A stretch of DNA of 33,530 nt from Streptomyces aurantiacus (GTDB lineage Bacteria; Actinomycetota; Actinomycetes; Streptomycetales; Streptomycetaceae): the NCBI RefSeq assembly GCF_001418335.1, contig NZ_LIPP01000222.1, positions 15,347-48,876 of the forward strand, in the 5' to 3' direction. The position numbers and the translations under genes were made by a program. Within the stretch, counting starts at the first letter, position 1. Every line of letters begins with the position of its first letter. The notes below the pieces were generated by a model, which saw nothing but the letters and a program-made list of their open reading frames with translations, was not told the DNA's origin and ran no database searches. Shown here piece by piece: positions 15,571 to 22,868 of this stretch.

Positions 15571-16475
15571 GAGGTTTCGGCCCGTTCTGTGCGGGATGAG
15601 CCGTCGTGGCCGGCTCCCCAGGTGTGGGGATCGATCCTGCCGCCGTAGAGGGGCAGATCGAGGGAGGCGTCGCCGGGCCGGAACTGCTCCCAGGGACGGT
15701 TGAGCCCCGCGGTGCCGTACCGGCGGGTCCGGGCGGTGTCACCGAGATCGATGACATCGGTGAGTACGCAGTCCTCGGCGCCCGGCGCCTGTGTGCGGAC
15801 GCGGCCCTCCGGGTCGACCAGGAGGCTGCGGCCCAGGCCGGTGGGTCCTGCGGCGTTCACACTGGCGACGAAGACCTGGTTGGTGATGGCGTTGGCGCGT
15901 GCCAGGACCACCTCCTGCTCCCGGTCGCTGGTGGGAGTCTGTACGAGGTTGACGATCAGGTCGGCCCCGAGGTGGGTGAGGTTGCGGGCGATCTCCGGGA
16001 ACCAGGCGTCGTAGCAGATCGTCATGCCGACGCGGCCGTACTGCCCCATCTCGAAGACGACGAACTCGGTGCCGGGCGTGGTCGTCTCGTAAGGGCGCCA
16101 CGGGCAGATCTTGCGGTAGGCGGCCACTCGCCGCCCGTCGGGCGAATACACCGGGGCGGTGTTGTACACGTGCCCGTCGTCGCCCCGTTCGTACAGCGTG
16201 CCCGGCATCAACCAGACACCCAGGTCCCCGGCGAGCTCGGCGAGCTGCCGGTCGACAGGGCCGTCGAGCGGCTCGGCGAGCTCCTCCAGGACCGCCGGAC
16301 CGCCGTCGGAGCCTGTTCCGGGGGCGGGGGTGGCGAGGTGCAGCTCCGGGTAGACGAACAGCCGAACCGCCGGCCGCTGCCGTGCGAGTCGCTGTAGGTC
16401 GGAGGCGAAGGAGCCGAGGTCACCTGCCGGGCGTGCAGGGGCCTGGACGAGGGCGAGGGGAAGCGGTGAGGTCAT
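15567..16475 (-). CDS. carbon-nitrogen hydrolase (nitrilase superfamily amidase)
   Basis: 302 residues with the complete catalytic set of the superfamily: Glu44 in VYPELHL, Lys122 in YRKICPW, and nucleophile Cys154 in ICYDAWFPE. The NTAPVYSPDG strand and the NAITNQVFVASVNAAG segment are also typical. The family hydrolyses amides, nitriles or carbamoyl groups in the cytoplasm. The sequence resembles aliphatic amidase/formamidase and N-carbamoyl-type enzymes rather than true nitrilases (no CWEH-like CWEN). It leads a two-gene operon with an amino-acid permease and faces a TetR gene across 185 bases that hold a palindromic operator-like site 18 bases upstream of its ATG. Confidence 0.92.
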   Translation of the reverse strand: MTSPLPLALVQAPARPAGDLGSFASDLQRLARQRPAVRLFVYPELHLATPAPGTGSDGGPAVLEELAEPLDGPVDRQLAELAGDLGVWLMPGTLYERGDDGHVYNTAPVYSPDGRRVAAYRKICPWRPYETTTPGTEFVVFEMGQYGRVGMTICYDAWFPEIARNLTHLGADLIVNLVQTPTSDREQEVVLARANAITNQVFVASVNAAGPTGLGRSLLVDPEGRVRTQAPGAEDCVLTDVIDLGDTARTRRYGTAGLNRPWEQFRPGDASLDLPLYGGRIDPHTWGAGHDGSSRTERAETS

Positions 16476-16493
16476 GGGTGCTGCCTTCCATCA

Positions 16494-16506
16494 TTCGTTA
16501 AACGAA
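16494..16506. promoter_or_regulatory. operator-like palindrome upstream of the hydrolase/permease operon
   Basis: TTCGTT-A-AACGAA is a perfect 6+1+6 inverted repeat 18 bases upstream of the hydrolase ATG. It overlaps a second AT-rich partial dyad (GTTAA ... TTAAC, 16498-16518). AT-rich sequence is rare here, which supports a regulatory site, probably for the divergent TetR protein. Confidence 0.6.
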
Positions 16507-16569
16507 GTTTGATTAACTAAGGCGAGCGATGTCAAGGGTTCGCCCGTGACCGCGGATGTCCGCGTCAGA

Positions 16570-16640
16570 TCCGGCCTGATGTCCGGCCTGATGTCCGGCG
16601 TGAGGTCCGGCCAGAAGTCCGGCTGAAGTCCGGTGGAGCC
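16570..16640. repeat. six degenerate 12-bp tandem repeats upstream of TetR
   Basis: TCCGGCCTGATG is repeated with period 12 (starts 16570, 16582, 16594, 16606, 16618) and a last copy at 16629. The first two copies are exact and later ones diverge. The array ends 20 bases before the TetR ATG, so it is in the leader or promoter of that gene. Confidence 0.75.
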
Positions 16641-16660
16641 CGGCGTGAAAGGATGAGCGC

Positions 16661-17263
16661 ATGCCGCGCCCCCGCAACCAGACCGCCCGCCGAGCGCAAC
16701 TGGTGCAGGCGGCGGCGCAGGCGGTCCTCGAACGCGGTGTCACCAACGCACGGCTGCGGGACATAGCCGCCCAGGCGGGTCTGACACCGGCCTCGGTGCT
16801 GTACTACTACCCGGACATCAACGACCTGCTGGTCGCCGTCTTCGAGCAGGGCACCGGAACGTACGTACTGAGGCGCCAAAAGGCCGTCGAGGGGTGCACC
16901 ACAGCCTGGGCGAAACTCGCGGCGTGCGTCACGTCCGGCGTTCCCTTCCCCGGGGAGGCCGAGACGACGAGCCGGCTGCTGTACGAACTGCTGCCCGTCA
17001 CCTTCCGCAGCGACGAGGCCGCCGTACTCCAGAAGGCGTTCATCACGCAGCAGACGGCCTTGTACCAGCAGGTGCTCGACGGAGGCAGGGACGCGGGCGA
17101 CTTCCGGCTCCTCGCCCCGTCGGACTTCCTCGCCCGCAGCTTCGTGGCCCTTGAGGACGGATACGGCATCGACGTCCTCTCCGGCACGGCGACCGCTGCG
17201 GAGACCGAGGCGCGTCTGCTGCACCATGCCCGGCTGATGACCGGAACGCCCGACGTCGACTGA
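16661..17263 (+). CDS. TetR/AcrR-family regulator
   Basis: 200 residues. The N-terminal helix-turn-helix (about 10-55) reads QLVQAAAQAVLERGVTNARL, then IAAQAGLTPASVLYYYPDINDLL, a BetI-like form with YYYPD instead of the common YYHF. The C-terminal ligand domain is variable. AAAGGA is seven bases before the ATG. It faces the carbon-nitrogen hydrolase/permease operon, and the palindrome between them (16494-16506) is the natural binding candidate, so it most likely represses that operon until an amide or amine substrate appears. The ligand is unknown. Confidence 0.9.
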   Translation: MPRPRNQTARRAQLVQAAAQAVLERGVTNARLRDIAAQAGLTPASVLYYYPDINDLLVAVFEQGTGTYVLRRQKAVEGCTTAWAKLAACVTSGVPFPGEAETTSRLLYELLPVTFRSDEAAVLQKAFITQQTALYQQVLDGGRDAGDFRLLAPSDFLARSFVALEDGYGIDVLSGTATAAETEARLLHHARLMTGTPDVD

Positions 17264-17426
17264 TGACGAGGCACGGGGGGACGCTGGAGCGGCAGCACAC
17301 GTCCGGCCTCGGCCTCGGCCTCGGCAGCGGCGACCAGATCACCCGGCTGTACTCGCCGGCGGTACGTCTCAGGCCATAGCGGGCCGGCCGACCCGCCGGA
17401 AAGCTTCTCGTGACGGAATCGACGTC

Positions 17427-17456
17427 GCTTTGCCAGACGCCGCTTTGTCAGACGCC
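17427..17456. repeat. 15-bp tandem duplication at the GlxA-type regulator stop
   Basis: GCTTTGCCAGACGCC (17427-17441) is followed by GCTTTGTCAGACGCC (17442-17456). The second copy contains the stop codon of the minus-strand regulator (17448-17450), the same arrangement as the duplication at the TerD stop. The interval 17264-17426 has GC-rich CGGCCT repeats and no gene. Confidence 0.65.
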
Positions 17457-18446
17457 GCGTAGATGCGCGGTGGTTTTTCCGGTCCGTTCGCGAAGAAGCA
17501 CGCGCAATGTATTCGAATGCTCGTAACCGACTTTCCGGGCAACTGTTTCCAATGACAGCTCTGTAGTACGCATCAGGTGGGTGGCTCGCTCGATCCTGAT
17601 GTCCTGGACGAAGCGAATGGGAGAAGTACCCATGGTCCGTTGTACGGTGCGCTGCAAGGTCCTGATACTGACACCGATGGCGTGGGCGGCTTCCGGGACA
17701 CTGATGGGCTCGGCCAGTCGCTCTCGCACCCAGCGCTCGAATGCGGCCACCACGGGATCATGCTGGGCCAACGCGCTGGGAATGACGTAGGCCGACTGGG
17801 ACGGACGTTCGTCGACGACCAGGTAGCGCGCCACGAGATCGGCGAGCATCGGGCTTCGCCGGCGGACGATGCACAGCGCGAGGTCGACATGCCCGAACGC
17901 CGCGCCCGCCGTGGTCACGCCGTCCGAGGTGACGACCATCCGGCTCTGGTCGACCCGGACCTCCGGGTAACGCGCGCGGAAGGGCGGCACCAGCCACCAA
18001 GTGGTGGTCGCGCGAAGGCCGTCGAGGATTCCCGTCTCGGCCAGCACGAACGTCCCCGAGCATGCGGACGCGACGTCGGCGCCGCGGTCACGCGCCCGTG
18101 AGATCAGGTTTCGCACCGGTAGCAGCCGCTCGCTCCCGGCCTGGTCGATGATGGCCGCCGGCCGGCGTTCGGCCATGGCGGGGACGATCAACAGGTCAGC
18201 CGATGCCGCGCGGGCAAGGGGCTTCGTCGGGACCAGATGGCCGGCCCCGGTCCGCACTTCCGGCAGGGCACCGACCGTGGTGACGTTCCACAAGGGAGAG
18301 CAGGACATCTCCTCGCCCATCACCCCGGCTTCCTCACTCATCGCATTGGCGGTATTCAGAACGTCCAGCACAGCTGCCAGACCCGAGTCGAACACTCCGT
18401 CATATACCAGAACCGCTACTTCCATGGCGTAAACGCTATCAGGCAT
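17448..18446 (-). CDS. GlxA-family AraC-type transcriptional regulator
   Basis: 332 residues from ATG 18446; an in-frame ATG at 18425 gives MEVAVLVYDGVFDSGLAAVL, the more usual family start, and both have weak ribosome-binding sites. Residues about 8-190 are a DJ-1/PfpI-like domain with the nucleophile-elbow cysteine region VASACSGTFVLAETG. Residues about 225-330 hold two AraC helix-turn-helix motifs (SVPEAAHAIGVSIRTLQRTV and SLETVARKVGYEHSNTLRVL). The C-terminus ends at HLRGV. Family members sense small nitrogen compounds or polyamines in some species, but the ligand here is unknown. It faces a small monooxygenase-fold gene and probably controls it. Confidence 0.92.
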   Translation of the reverse strand: MPDSVYAMEVAVLVYDGVFDSGLAAVLDVLNTANAMSEEAGVMGEEMSCSPLWNVTTVGALPEVRTGAGHLVPTKPLARAASADLLIVPAMAERRPAAIIDQAGSERLLPVRNLISRARDRGADVASACSGTFVLAETGILDGLRATTTWWLVPPFRARYPEVRVDQSRMVVTSDGVTTAGAAFGHVDLALCIVRRRSPMLADLVARYLVVDERPSQSAYVIPSALAQHDPVVAAFERWVRERLAEPISVPEAAHAIGVSIRTLQRTVQRTMGTSPIRFVQDIRIERATHLMRTTELSLETVARKVGYEHSNTLRVLLRERTGKTTAHLRGV

Positions 18447-18542
18447 GTCGTTTCCGCCACTGGGTTACTGGGAGATCACACCGTAGATTCGCTGTATGCC
18501 GAGTCCCGGCAGGTTCAGTTTCGCAATCCAGGAGTGACGTAG

Positions 18543-18839
18543 ATGAAATTCGGTCTGCTGGCGCGTATCGAAGTAAAGCCCGAGTACGCCGACCAGGTCG
18601 AGGCAATGTTGCGCGACGCGGTGGGACTGGCCGAGCAGGAGCAGCGCACGGCGGCCTGGTTCTCGTTCCGTCTCGATGCGACCACGTTCGGGGTGTTCGA
18701 CACCTTCGATGACGAGCAGGGGCGCGAGGAGCATCTCCAGGGGAAGATCGCCGCCGCTCTCATGGACGCCGCCGAGACGATGCTCAGTTCGGCTCCTGTG
18801 ATCGAGCCGGTGGACCTGCTGGGCGTCAAGGTTCCCTGA
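18543..18839 (+). CDS. antibiotic-biosynthesis monooxygenase (ABM) domain protein
   Basis: 98 residues: KFGLLARIEVKPEYADQVEA, then WFSFRLDATTFGVFDTFDDE and a C-terminal helix with REEHLQGKIAAALMDAA. This is the ferredoxin-like ABM dimer fold of cofactor-free quinol monooxygenases and heme-degrading relatives. AGGAG lies eight bases before the ATG. A TAGATT hexamer at 18484-18489 may be its -10 element. It faces the GlxA-type regulator across 96 bases, a pairing that suggests one regulon dealing with a reactive quinone-like or phenolic compound. The substrate is not evident. A strong terminator follows. Confidence 0.88.
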   Translation: MKFGLLARIEVKPEYADQVEAMLRDAVGLAEQEQRTAAWFSFRLDATTFGVFDTFDDEQGREEHLQGKIAAALMDAAETMLSSAPVIEPVDLLGVKVP

Positions 18840-18866
18840 CCGTCGGTCGTTGCGCGTGCCAACAAA

Positions 18867-18900
18867 CAGGCAGCCCCGCCGAAGTCGGCGGGGCTGCCTG
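18867..18900. terminator. strong hairpin after the ABM gene
   Basis: The 34-base perfect dyad has a GC-rich stem of at least 14 bp (CAGGCAGCCCCGCC pairs with GGCGGGGCTGCCTG), and inner GA/TC pairs tighten the loop. It lies 27 bases after the stop. Confidence 0.88.
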
Positions 18901-18923
18901 CCCCGTTCCCACGGGAGCCGATG

Positions 18924-19213
18924 TCAGGCGGTGGCACTCCGGCCGTGGCGCAGCCCGTCCACGAGCAGGGTGATCATGCGGTGGGTGTGCGCGTGGTCGT
19001 CCGGAGCGGCGATGCCGCTCCAGGGCACGCATCGGGTCGTCCGGGCTGATGTCCGTCCTGATCTTGCCGGAAGACGGCGGTGACCAAGTCCGCACGCTGC
19101 GGGAAGTGCCGGTAGAAGGTGCCCGAACCGACGCCGGCCACGGCGATGATCCGTCACACGGAAGCGTCCACGCCGTCCGACGCGAAGACCTCGGCGGCGG
19201 CTGCCGGGACCGC
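18924..19213 (-). pseudogene. decayed TetR-family regulator
   Basis: Pieces of a TetR protein appear in order on the minus strand but in different frames. AVPAAAAEVFASDGVDASV (from 19213) is a typical end of helix 1, with a stop at once after it. IIAVAGVGSGTFYRHFPQRA is the recognition helix and start of the core in a second frame. KIRTDISPDDPMRALE is next, in a third frame. Last is SGIAAPDDHAHTHRMITLLV, ending DGLRHGRSATA, the usual C-terminus. The start and first helix are missing, and the ligand domain has lost most of its length. At 290 bases it is under half a normal gene of about 570-600. It begins 8 bases after the stop of the upstream XRE gene, so a fusion-deletion event probably removed its start. 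Confidence 0.8.
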
Positions 19214-19221
19214 GCTGTTGC

Positions 19222-20100
19222 TCAGTTCTCGTGGACGGCGAAATCCGTCACCGGCATGACGGTCCGGGCCTGCCTCGACCCGGCGGCCGTCGCCGTGGTC
19301 CTCAGCGTCTCGAAGGCGGCCGCCGTGAGACTGGCCGGTTCGGCTTGGTACACCACCAGTTGCTGGTGCGGGGCCCCGTTGACCGTGAACGCCGCGAACT
19401 CGATGTGCAGGTCCCCGACCTGCGGGTGCCTGAGGTGCTTGCCTTCCTGGGTCTTGCTCTTGACCTCGTGCAGGCGCCAGATGCCGGCGAACTCCTCGCT
19501 CGCGGCGGACAGTTCCGCCACGACCTCGGCGATGCGGGCCGATTCGGGGTCGCGGCCGAAGGCGGCCCTGATCTCGGCGACAGTGGAGTGCGCGGCCCTC
19601 TCCCACTCCTGGTAGAACTCGCGCCCCGCCGGGTCGACGAACACCATGCGGGCAAGGTTGTCGAAGCGGTCGAACCCGCTGTGGAGGGCCGTGGCGAGTG
19701 CGTTGCCCGCCAGGACGTCGAGACCCGGTCCGAGGACGAAGGCGGGCGTGTGCTCCCATCCGTCCATCAGCCGCAACAACTGCCGGCTGACGTCCACCGC
19801 GCCCACGTCGTGCGGTCGTTGCGAGGCGGCGAGGCAGAGGCGGTTGATGTGGTCGGTGGCCTCCGCGTCCAGTTTCAGGGCCTGCGCCACCGCGGCGACG
19901 ACTTGCGGCGACGGGCTGTTCTCGCGTCCCTGCTCCAGCCTGATGTAGTAGTCGGAACTGACTCCGGCGAGCAGCGCGACTTCCTCCCTGCGCAGTCCCG
20001 GCACCCGGCGTCGTCCGTATTCGGGCAGGCCGACGTCGTGGGGCTGCAAGGCCTCTCGGCGGGCTCGGAGGAAATCACCCAATGATGTCCCATCACTCAT
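19222..20100 (-). CDS. MmyB-type XRE transcriptional regulator
   Basis: 292 residues. N-terminal XRE helix-turn-helix (about 8-85) contains LGDFLRARREAL, then VPGLRREEVALLAGVSSDYY and RLEQGRENSPS. The C-terminal part is the MmyB-like ligand domain with conserved TPAFVLGPGLDVLAGNALA, DNLARMVFVDP and, near the end, LVVYQAEPASLTAAAFETLR. The gene faces a paralogue (20247) across 146 bases. A TACCCT hexamer six bases before the ATG suggests a leaderless transcript. Such regulators usually repress a neighbouring oxidoreductase. Here no intact enzyme follows, only a TetR remnant, so the local target is the divergent gene or is elsewhere. The final residues DFAVHEN are unremarkable. Confidence 0.93.
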   Translation of the reverse strand: MSDGTSLGDFLRARREALQPHDVGLPEYGRRRVPGLRREEVALLAGVSSDYYIRLEQGRENSPSPQVVAAVAQALKLDAEATDHINRLCLAASQRPHDVGAVDVSRQLLRLMDGWEHTPAFVLGPGLDVLAGNALATALHSGFDRFDNLARMVFVDPAGREFYQEWERAAHSTVAEIRAAFGRDPESARIAEVVAELSAASEEFAGIWRLHEVKSKTQEGKHLRHPQVGDLHIEFAAFTVNGAPHQQLVVYQAEPASLTAAAFETLRTTATAAGSRQARTVMPVTDFAVHEN

Positions 20101-20106
20101 ACGTCA

Positions 20107-20112
20107 AGGGTA
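20107..20112 (-). promoter_or_regulatory. putative leaderless -10 hexamer for the first XRE gene
   Basis: TACCCT on the minus strand, six bases before the ATG at 20100. No good -35 element is visible. Confidence 0.45.
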
Positions 20113-20156
20113 GAAGGTTTCTCAGTCGAGGAGAGGGACCGGCTGCAAGGGACCCC

Positions 20157-20200
20157 GGTTCCGGGATCCTGGTTCCGGCATCCTGGGTGTAATGCACCCA
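20157..20200. promoter_or_regulatory. operator-like repeats between divergent XRE genes
   Basis: GGTTCCGGGATCCT and GGTTCCGGCATCCT (20157-20170, 20171-20184) are tandem 14-bp repeats. They adjoin the inverted repeat TGGGTG-TAATG-CACCCA (20184-20200). The block sits midway between the two XRE starts and could bind either regulator. Confidence 0.5.
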
Positions 20201-20233
20201 CCGTCGGCGGAACGCTTCCCGGCGTTCTCCGTC

Positions 20234-20239
20234 TAGCGT
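20234..20239 (+). promoter_or_regulatory. putative leaderless -10 hexamer for the second XRE gene
   Basis: TAGCGT is seven bases before the ATG at 20247, and there is no Shine-Dalgarno sequence. This matches a leaderless promoter. Confidence 0.5.
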
Positions 20240-20246
20240 TGGCGAC

Positions 20247-21092
20247 ATGGAAAACGACAGGTCTCCTGGCTCGGCGCGGGGGCTGGGTCAGTTTCTCCGT
20301 TCCCGCAGAGAAGGCCTCAGCCCCGCTGCGGCAGGCCTGTCCGGCGCGGGCAGGCGGAGGGTGCCCGGTCTGCGGCGTGACGAGGTCGCGGCGCTCGCAG
20401 GAGTCAGTCCGAGTTACTACTGCCGACTGGAACAGGGCCGCGAGCTCAGCCCCTCACTGCGGGTACTGGAGGGTATCGCCCGCGCGCTGCGCCTCGGGGA
20501 CGAGGACAAGGGGGAACTCTTCCGGCTGGCCCAGCCCACGGCCCGCCGTACGAGGTTCCCCCCGCGCGTCGAGCGCGTGCGCCCGCATCTGCGGCAGCTG
20601 ATCGACAGCTGGACGGGGACGCCGGCCTTCGTCATCGGCCACGCCCAGGACCTGCTGGCCACGAACGCGCTGGCCGACGCTCTCTACCGGGACTTCGCGC
20701 AGCACGACAACGTACTCCGCATGCTCTTCCTGGACCCTGCGGCGAAGGGTTTCTACCGCAAGCCGGAGCGGGCCCGGCAGCGTGCGGTGGCCGATCTCCG
20801 GACCACCGCCGAAAGCCGGCCGGACGATCCCCGCATCCTGGAACTGGTCGGCGAACTCTCGGTGCGCAGCAGCGAGTTCCGCGTCCTGTGGGCACGCGAG
20901 TACGCCCGGGTGCCACCGTACGACGTCAAGCAGATCCACCATTCCGGTGTGGGTGACCTGGAGTTGCGGCACGAGGCCCTCACCATCCGGAGCGCCCCCG
21001 GGCAGCAGCTCATCGTCCTACAGGCCGAGCCGGGTTCTCCGTCCGCCGACGGACTGGCCCTTCTGGGCTCCATCAGCGCGCCCGGCGCCTGA
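20247..21092 (+). CDS. MmyB-type XRE transcriptional regulator, second paralogue
   Basis: 281 residues. The helix-turn-helix segment VPGLRRDEVAALAGVSPSYY and RLEQGRELSPS is clear (about 33-75), as is the MmyB-like domain with TPAFVIGHAQDLLATNALAD, DNVLRMLFLDP and LIVLQAEPGSPSADGLALL. It shares the layout of the divergent XRE protein and is clearly a paralogue. Downstream, 145 bases away on the same strand, is an SDR gene, the usual partner of this regulator type, though a hairpin separates them. No ribosome-binding site is present, so translation is probably from a leaderless message. Confidence 0.93.
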   Translation: MENDRSPGSARGLGQFLRSRREGLSPAAAGLSGAGRRRVPGLRRDEVAALAGVSPSYYCRLEQGRELSPSLRVLEGIARALRLGDEDKGELFRLAQPTARRTRFPPRVERVRPHLRQLIDSWTGTPAFVIGHAQDLLATNALADALYRDFAQHDNVLRMLFLDPAAKGFYRKPERARQRAVADLRTTAESRPDDPRILELVGELSVRSSEFRVLWAREYARVPPYDVKQIHHSGVGDLELRHEALTIRSAPGQQLIVLQAEPGSPSADGLALLGSISAPGA

Positions 21093-21113
21093 TCCATTCG
21101 CGCCCTGCTTCCA

Positions 21114-21140
21114 CTTCCTGGGTGTGCGACTCCCAGGAAG
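21114..21140. terminator. hairpin after the second XRE gene
   Basis: CTTCCTGGG (21114-21122) and CCCAGGAAG (21132-21140) form a perfect 9-bp stem with a nine-base loop, 22 bases past the XRE stop and about 100 bases before the SDR start. It could instead be an operator for SDR transcription. Confidence 0.5.
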
Positions 21141-21237
21141 AGCGCGGCCTTCAAAGCCACCTGCCCGGCGGGCACCGTCGAATACGTCAACAGGAAATCC
21201 CCTGAACAAAGGGGGAAGCGACGAGAGAGGTTTTCCC

Positions 21238-22077
21238 ATGGCTACGTGGTTCGTGACCGGCGCCTCCCGCGGAATCGGCGCGGAAATCGCCCGCGCCGCT
21301 CTGGCGGGCGGCAACAATGTCGTGGTCGCCGTACGAAACCCGGAACGCGTGCCGGACGGTCTGAAGGACTCCGACCGTGTCTTCGCGGTCGCCCTGGACG
21401 TCACCGACAACGACAGCATCCCGCGGGCGGTCGAGGCCGGCCTGGACCGGTTCGGCGGCATCGACGTCCTGGTGAACAACGCCGGCCGCGGCCTGCTCGG
21501 CGCGTTGGAGGAGATCACCGACGCGGAAGCCCGGTCGCTGTTCGACCTCAACGTCTTCGGCCTGATCAACGTCACCCGCGCCGTGCTGCCGGTCATGCGC
21601 AAGCAGGGCTCAGGCAGGCTGGTGCACATCGGTTCCCGCTCGGGCTTCGAGGGTGAGCCCGGTGTCAGCCTCTACAGCGCGTCGAAGTTCGCCGTCGCCG
21701 GCATCAGCGAAGCGCTCTCCGCCGAGCTGGCCCCGTTCGGGATCCAGTCGATGGTCGTCGAGCCGGGCGTCTTCCGTACCGACTTCCTGGACGCCAGTTC
21801 CCTGTCGGTCGCCGCGGAGCGCATCGTCGACTATGACGACACCCCCGCGCACGTGACGCTGGACTGGGTCGGCCAGGCCAACCACGCGCAGCTCGGCGAC
21901 CCCGTCAAGGGCGCCGACCTGATCGTCGAGGCTGCCTCGGCCGAGAAGCTGCCCACGCACCTCTATCTCGGGCGCGACACCTTGGAGCGGCTCGACGTCA
22001 AGTACCGGCAGGTGCGGGACGACCTCGCTCCGTGGCGCGAGAAGTCCGCCGCCACCGCCCACGACGACGCCGCCTGA
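21238..22077 (+). CDS. SDR family oxidoreductase (XRE-associated)
   Basis: 279 residues from the ATG at 21238, with GAGAGG nine bases upstream. MATWFVTGASRGIGAEIARA holds the TGxxxGIG cofactor motif, NNAG follows strand 4 (DVLVNNAGRG), and the catalytic set is the serine in HIGSRSGF with YSASK. VEPGVFRTDFL is the usual substrate loop. The C-terminal 60 residues are longer than the classical core and end in a charged, alanine-rich tail. The classical-type SDR with this long C-terminus (KYRQVRDDLAPWREKSAATA) is common next to MmyB-type XRE genes in Streptomyces. The substrate is unknown. Expression is probably controlled by the upstream XRE regulator. Confidence 0.92.
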   Translation: MATWFVTGASRGIGAEIARAALAGGNNVVVAVRNPERVPDGLKDSDRVFAVALDVTDNDSIPRAVEAGLDRFGGIDVLVNNAGRGLLGALEEITDAEARSLFDLNVFGLINVTRAVLPVMRKQGSGRLVHIGSRSGFEGEPGVSLYSASKFAVAGISEALSAELAPFGIQSMVVEPGVFRTDFLDASSLSVAAERIVDYDDTPAHVTLDWVGQANHAQLGDPVKGADLIVEAASAEKLPTHLYLGRDTLERLDVKYRQVRDDLAPWREKSAATAHDDAA

Positions 22078-22079
22078 CA

Positions 22080-22123
22080 GGAGCTACGGGGTCGGAAGCT
22101 ACGGGGTCGGAAGCTGGGGGGTC
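22080..22123. repeat. three 15-bp tandem repeats at the SDR/DedA gene junction
   Basis: GGAAGCTACGGGGTC at 22094 is preceded by a 14-base variant at 22080 and followed by GGAAGCTGGGGGGTC at 22109. They include the DedA stop and encode the PTPQLPTP end of that protein. Confidence 0.7.
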
Positions 22124-22863
22124 GGGAGATTTCCGGCTCCCCAGCCGTCAGCAGGCGCTGCAACTGCCGTACGTTGCGCGGCAGTTGCCGGGGCATCGCG
22201 GTGCTGGGCCGGGTCCGGGAGAGCCGCACTCTCCGTCGCCTGTCCCGGAGACGGTGTCCGTGTGCTGCCGCGACGGCGTCCGAGGAACCACACGAGGCCG
22301 ATGAGCGCCGCGGCCAGGGCGGTGAGCGTGACGGCGCCGATCAGACCGAACGAGTGCAGGAACTCGATGGCTGCCGCGCCGGCGAAGTAGCCGAGGAGCA
22401 CGTTGCCGACGCCCCAGATCAGCGAGGCGAAGGTACTGAAGAGGAAGAAGCGGCGGTACGGCATGCCGGACGCCCCCGCGGCGAAGGGCAGGAAGGTCCG
22501 TACGAATCCGATGAACCGGCCCGTGACGACCGCCGCCCCGCCGTGACGCAGCAGGAATTCATGGGCATGGCCGATCCGGCCGCCGGAGCGGATCCGGCGC
22601 AGCAACCGGGCATTCGGGCGTCTCCCGTACCCATGGCCCAAGGCGTAGCCCAGACTGTCGCCGATCATGCCACCGGTCACGACGAGAACCGCGAGCAGCA
22701 CCGGGTTGATGTCGCCTTGGGCCGCGATCGCGGACGCGAGGAGGATGACGGTCTCGCCAGGCAGCAGTACACCGATGAAGGCGCTGGTCTCGCCCGCCGT
22801 CACGGCGAACACCACGAGATACGACCACCATCCGGCCGCCTCGATCAGAGCACCGACGTCCAT
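22099..22863 (-). CDS. DedA-family membrane protein
   Basis: 254 residues from ATG 22863, six bases after the upstream gene's stop. The sequence has the DedA features FIGVLLPGETVILLASAIAA, GDSLGYALGHGYGRR and the conserved FLPFAAGASGMPYRRF segment with GRFIGFVRT. These proteins move or flip lipid-linked carriers such as undecaprenyl phosphate and support membrane potential and antibiotic tolerance in several bacteria. Four to five membrane helices end near residue 200. The last 50 residues are disordered, with Pro/Ala/Thr-rich repeats (LPTPQLPTP). It is co-oriented and closely spaced with a PAP2-like membrane protein, suggesting a joint role in lipid-phosphate handling. Confidence 0.92.
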   Translation of the reverse strand: MDVGALIEAAGWWSYLVVFAVTAGETSAFIGVLLPGETVILLASAIAAQGDINPVLLAVLVVTGGMIGDSLGYALGHGYGRRPNARLLRRIRSGGRIGHAHEFLLRHGGAAVVTGRFIGFVRTFLPFAAGASGMPYRRFFLFSTFASLIWGVGNVLLGYFAGAAAIEFLHSFGLIGAVTLTALAAALIGLVWFLGRRRGSTRTPSPGQATESAALPDPAQHRDAPATAAQRTAVAAPADGWGAGNLPTPQLPTP

Positions 22864-22868
22864 GGCCG

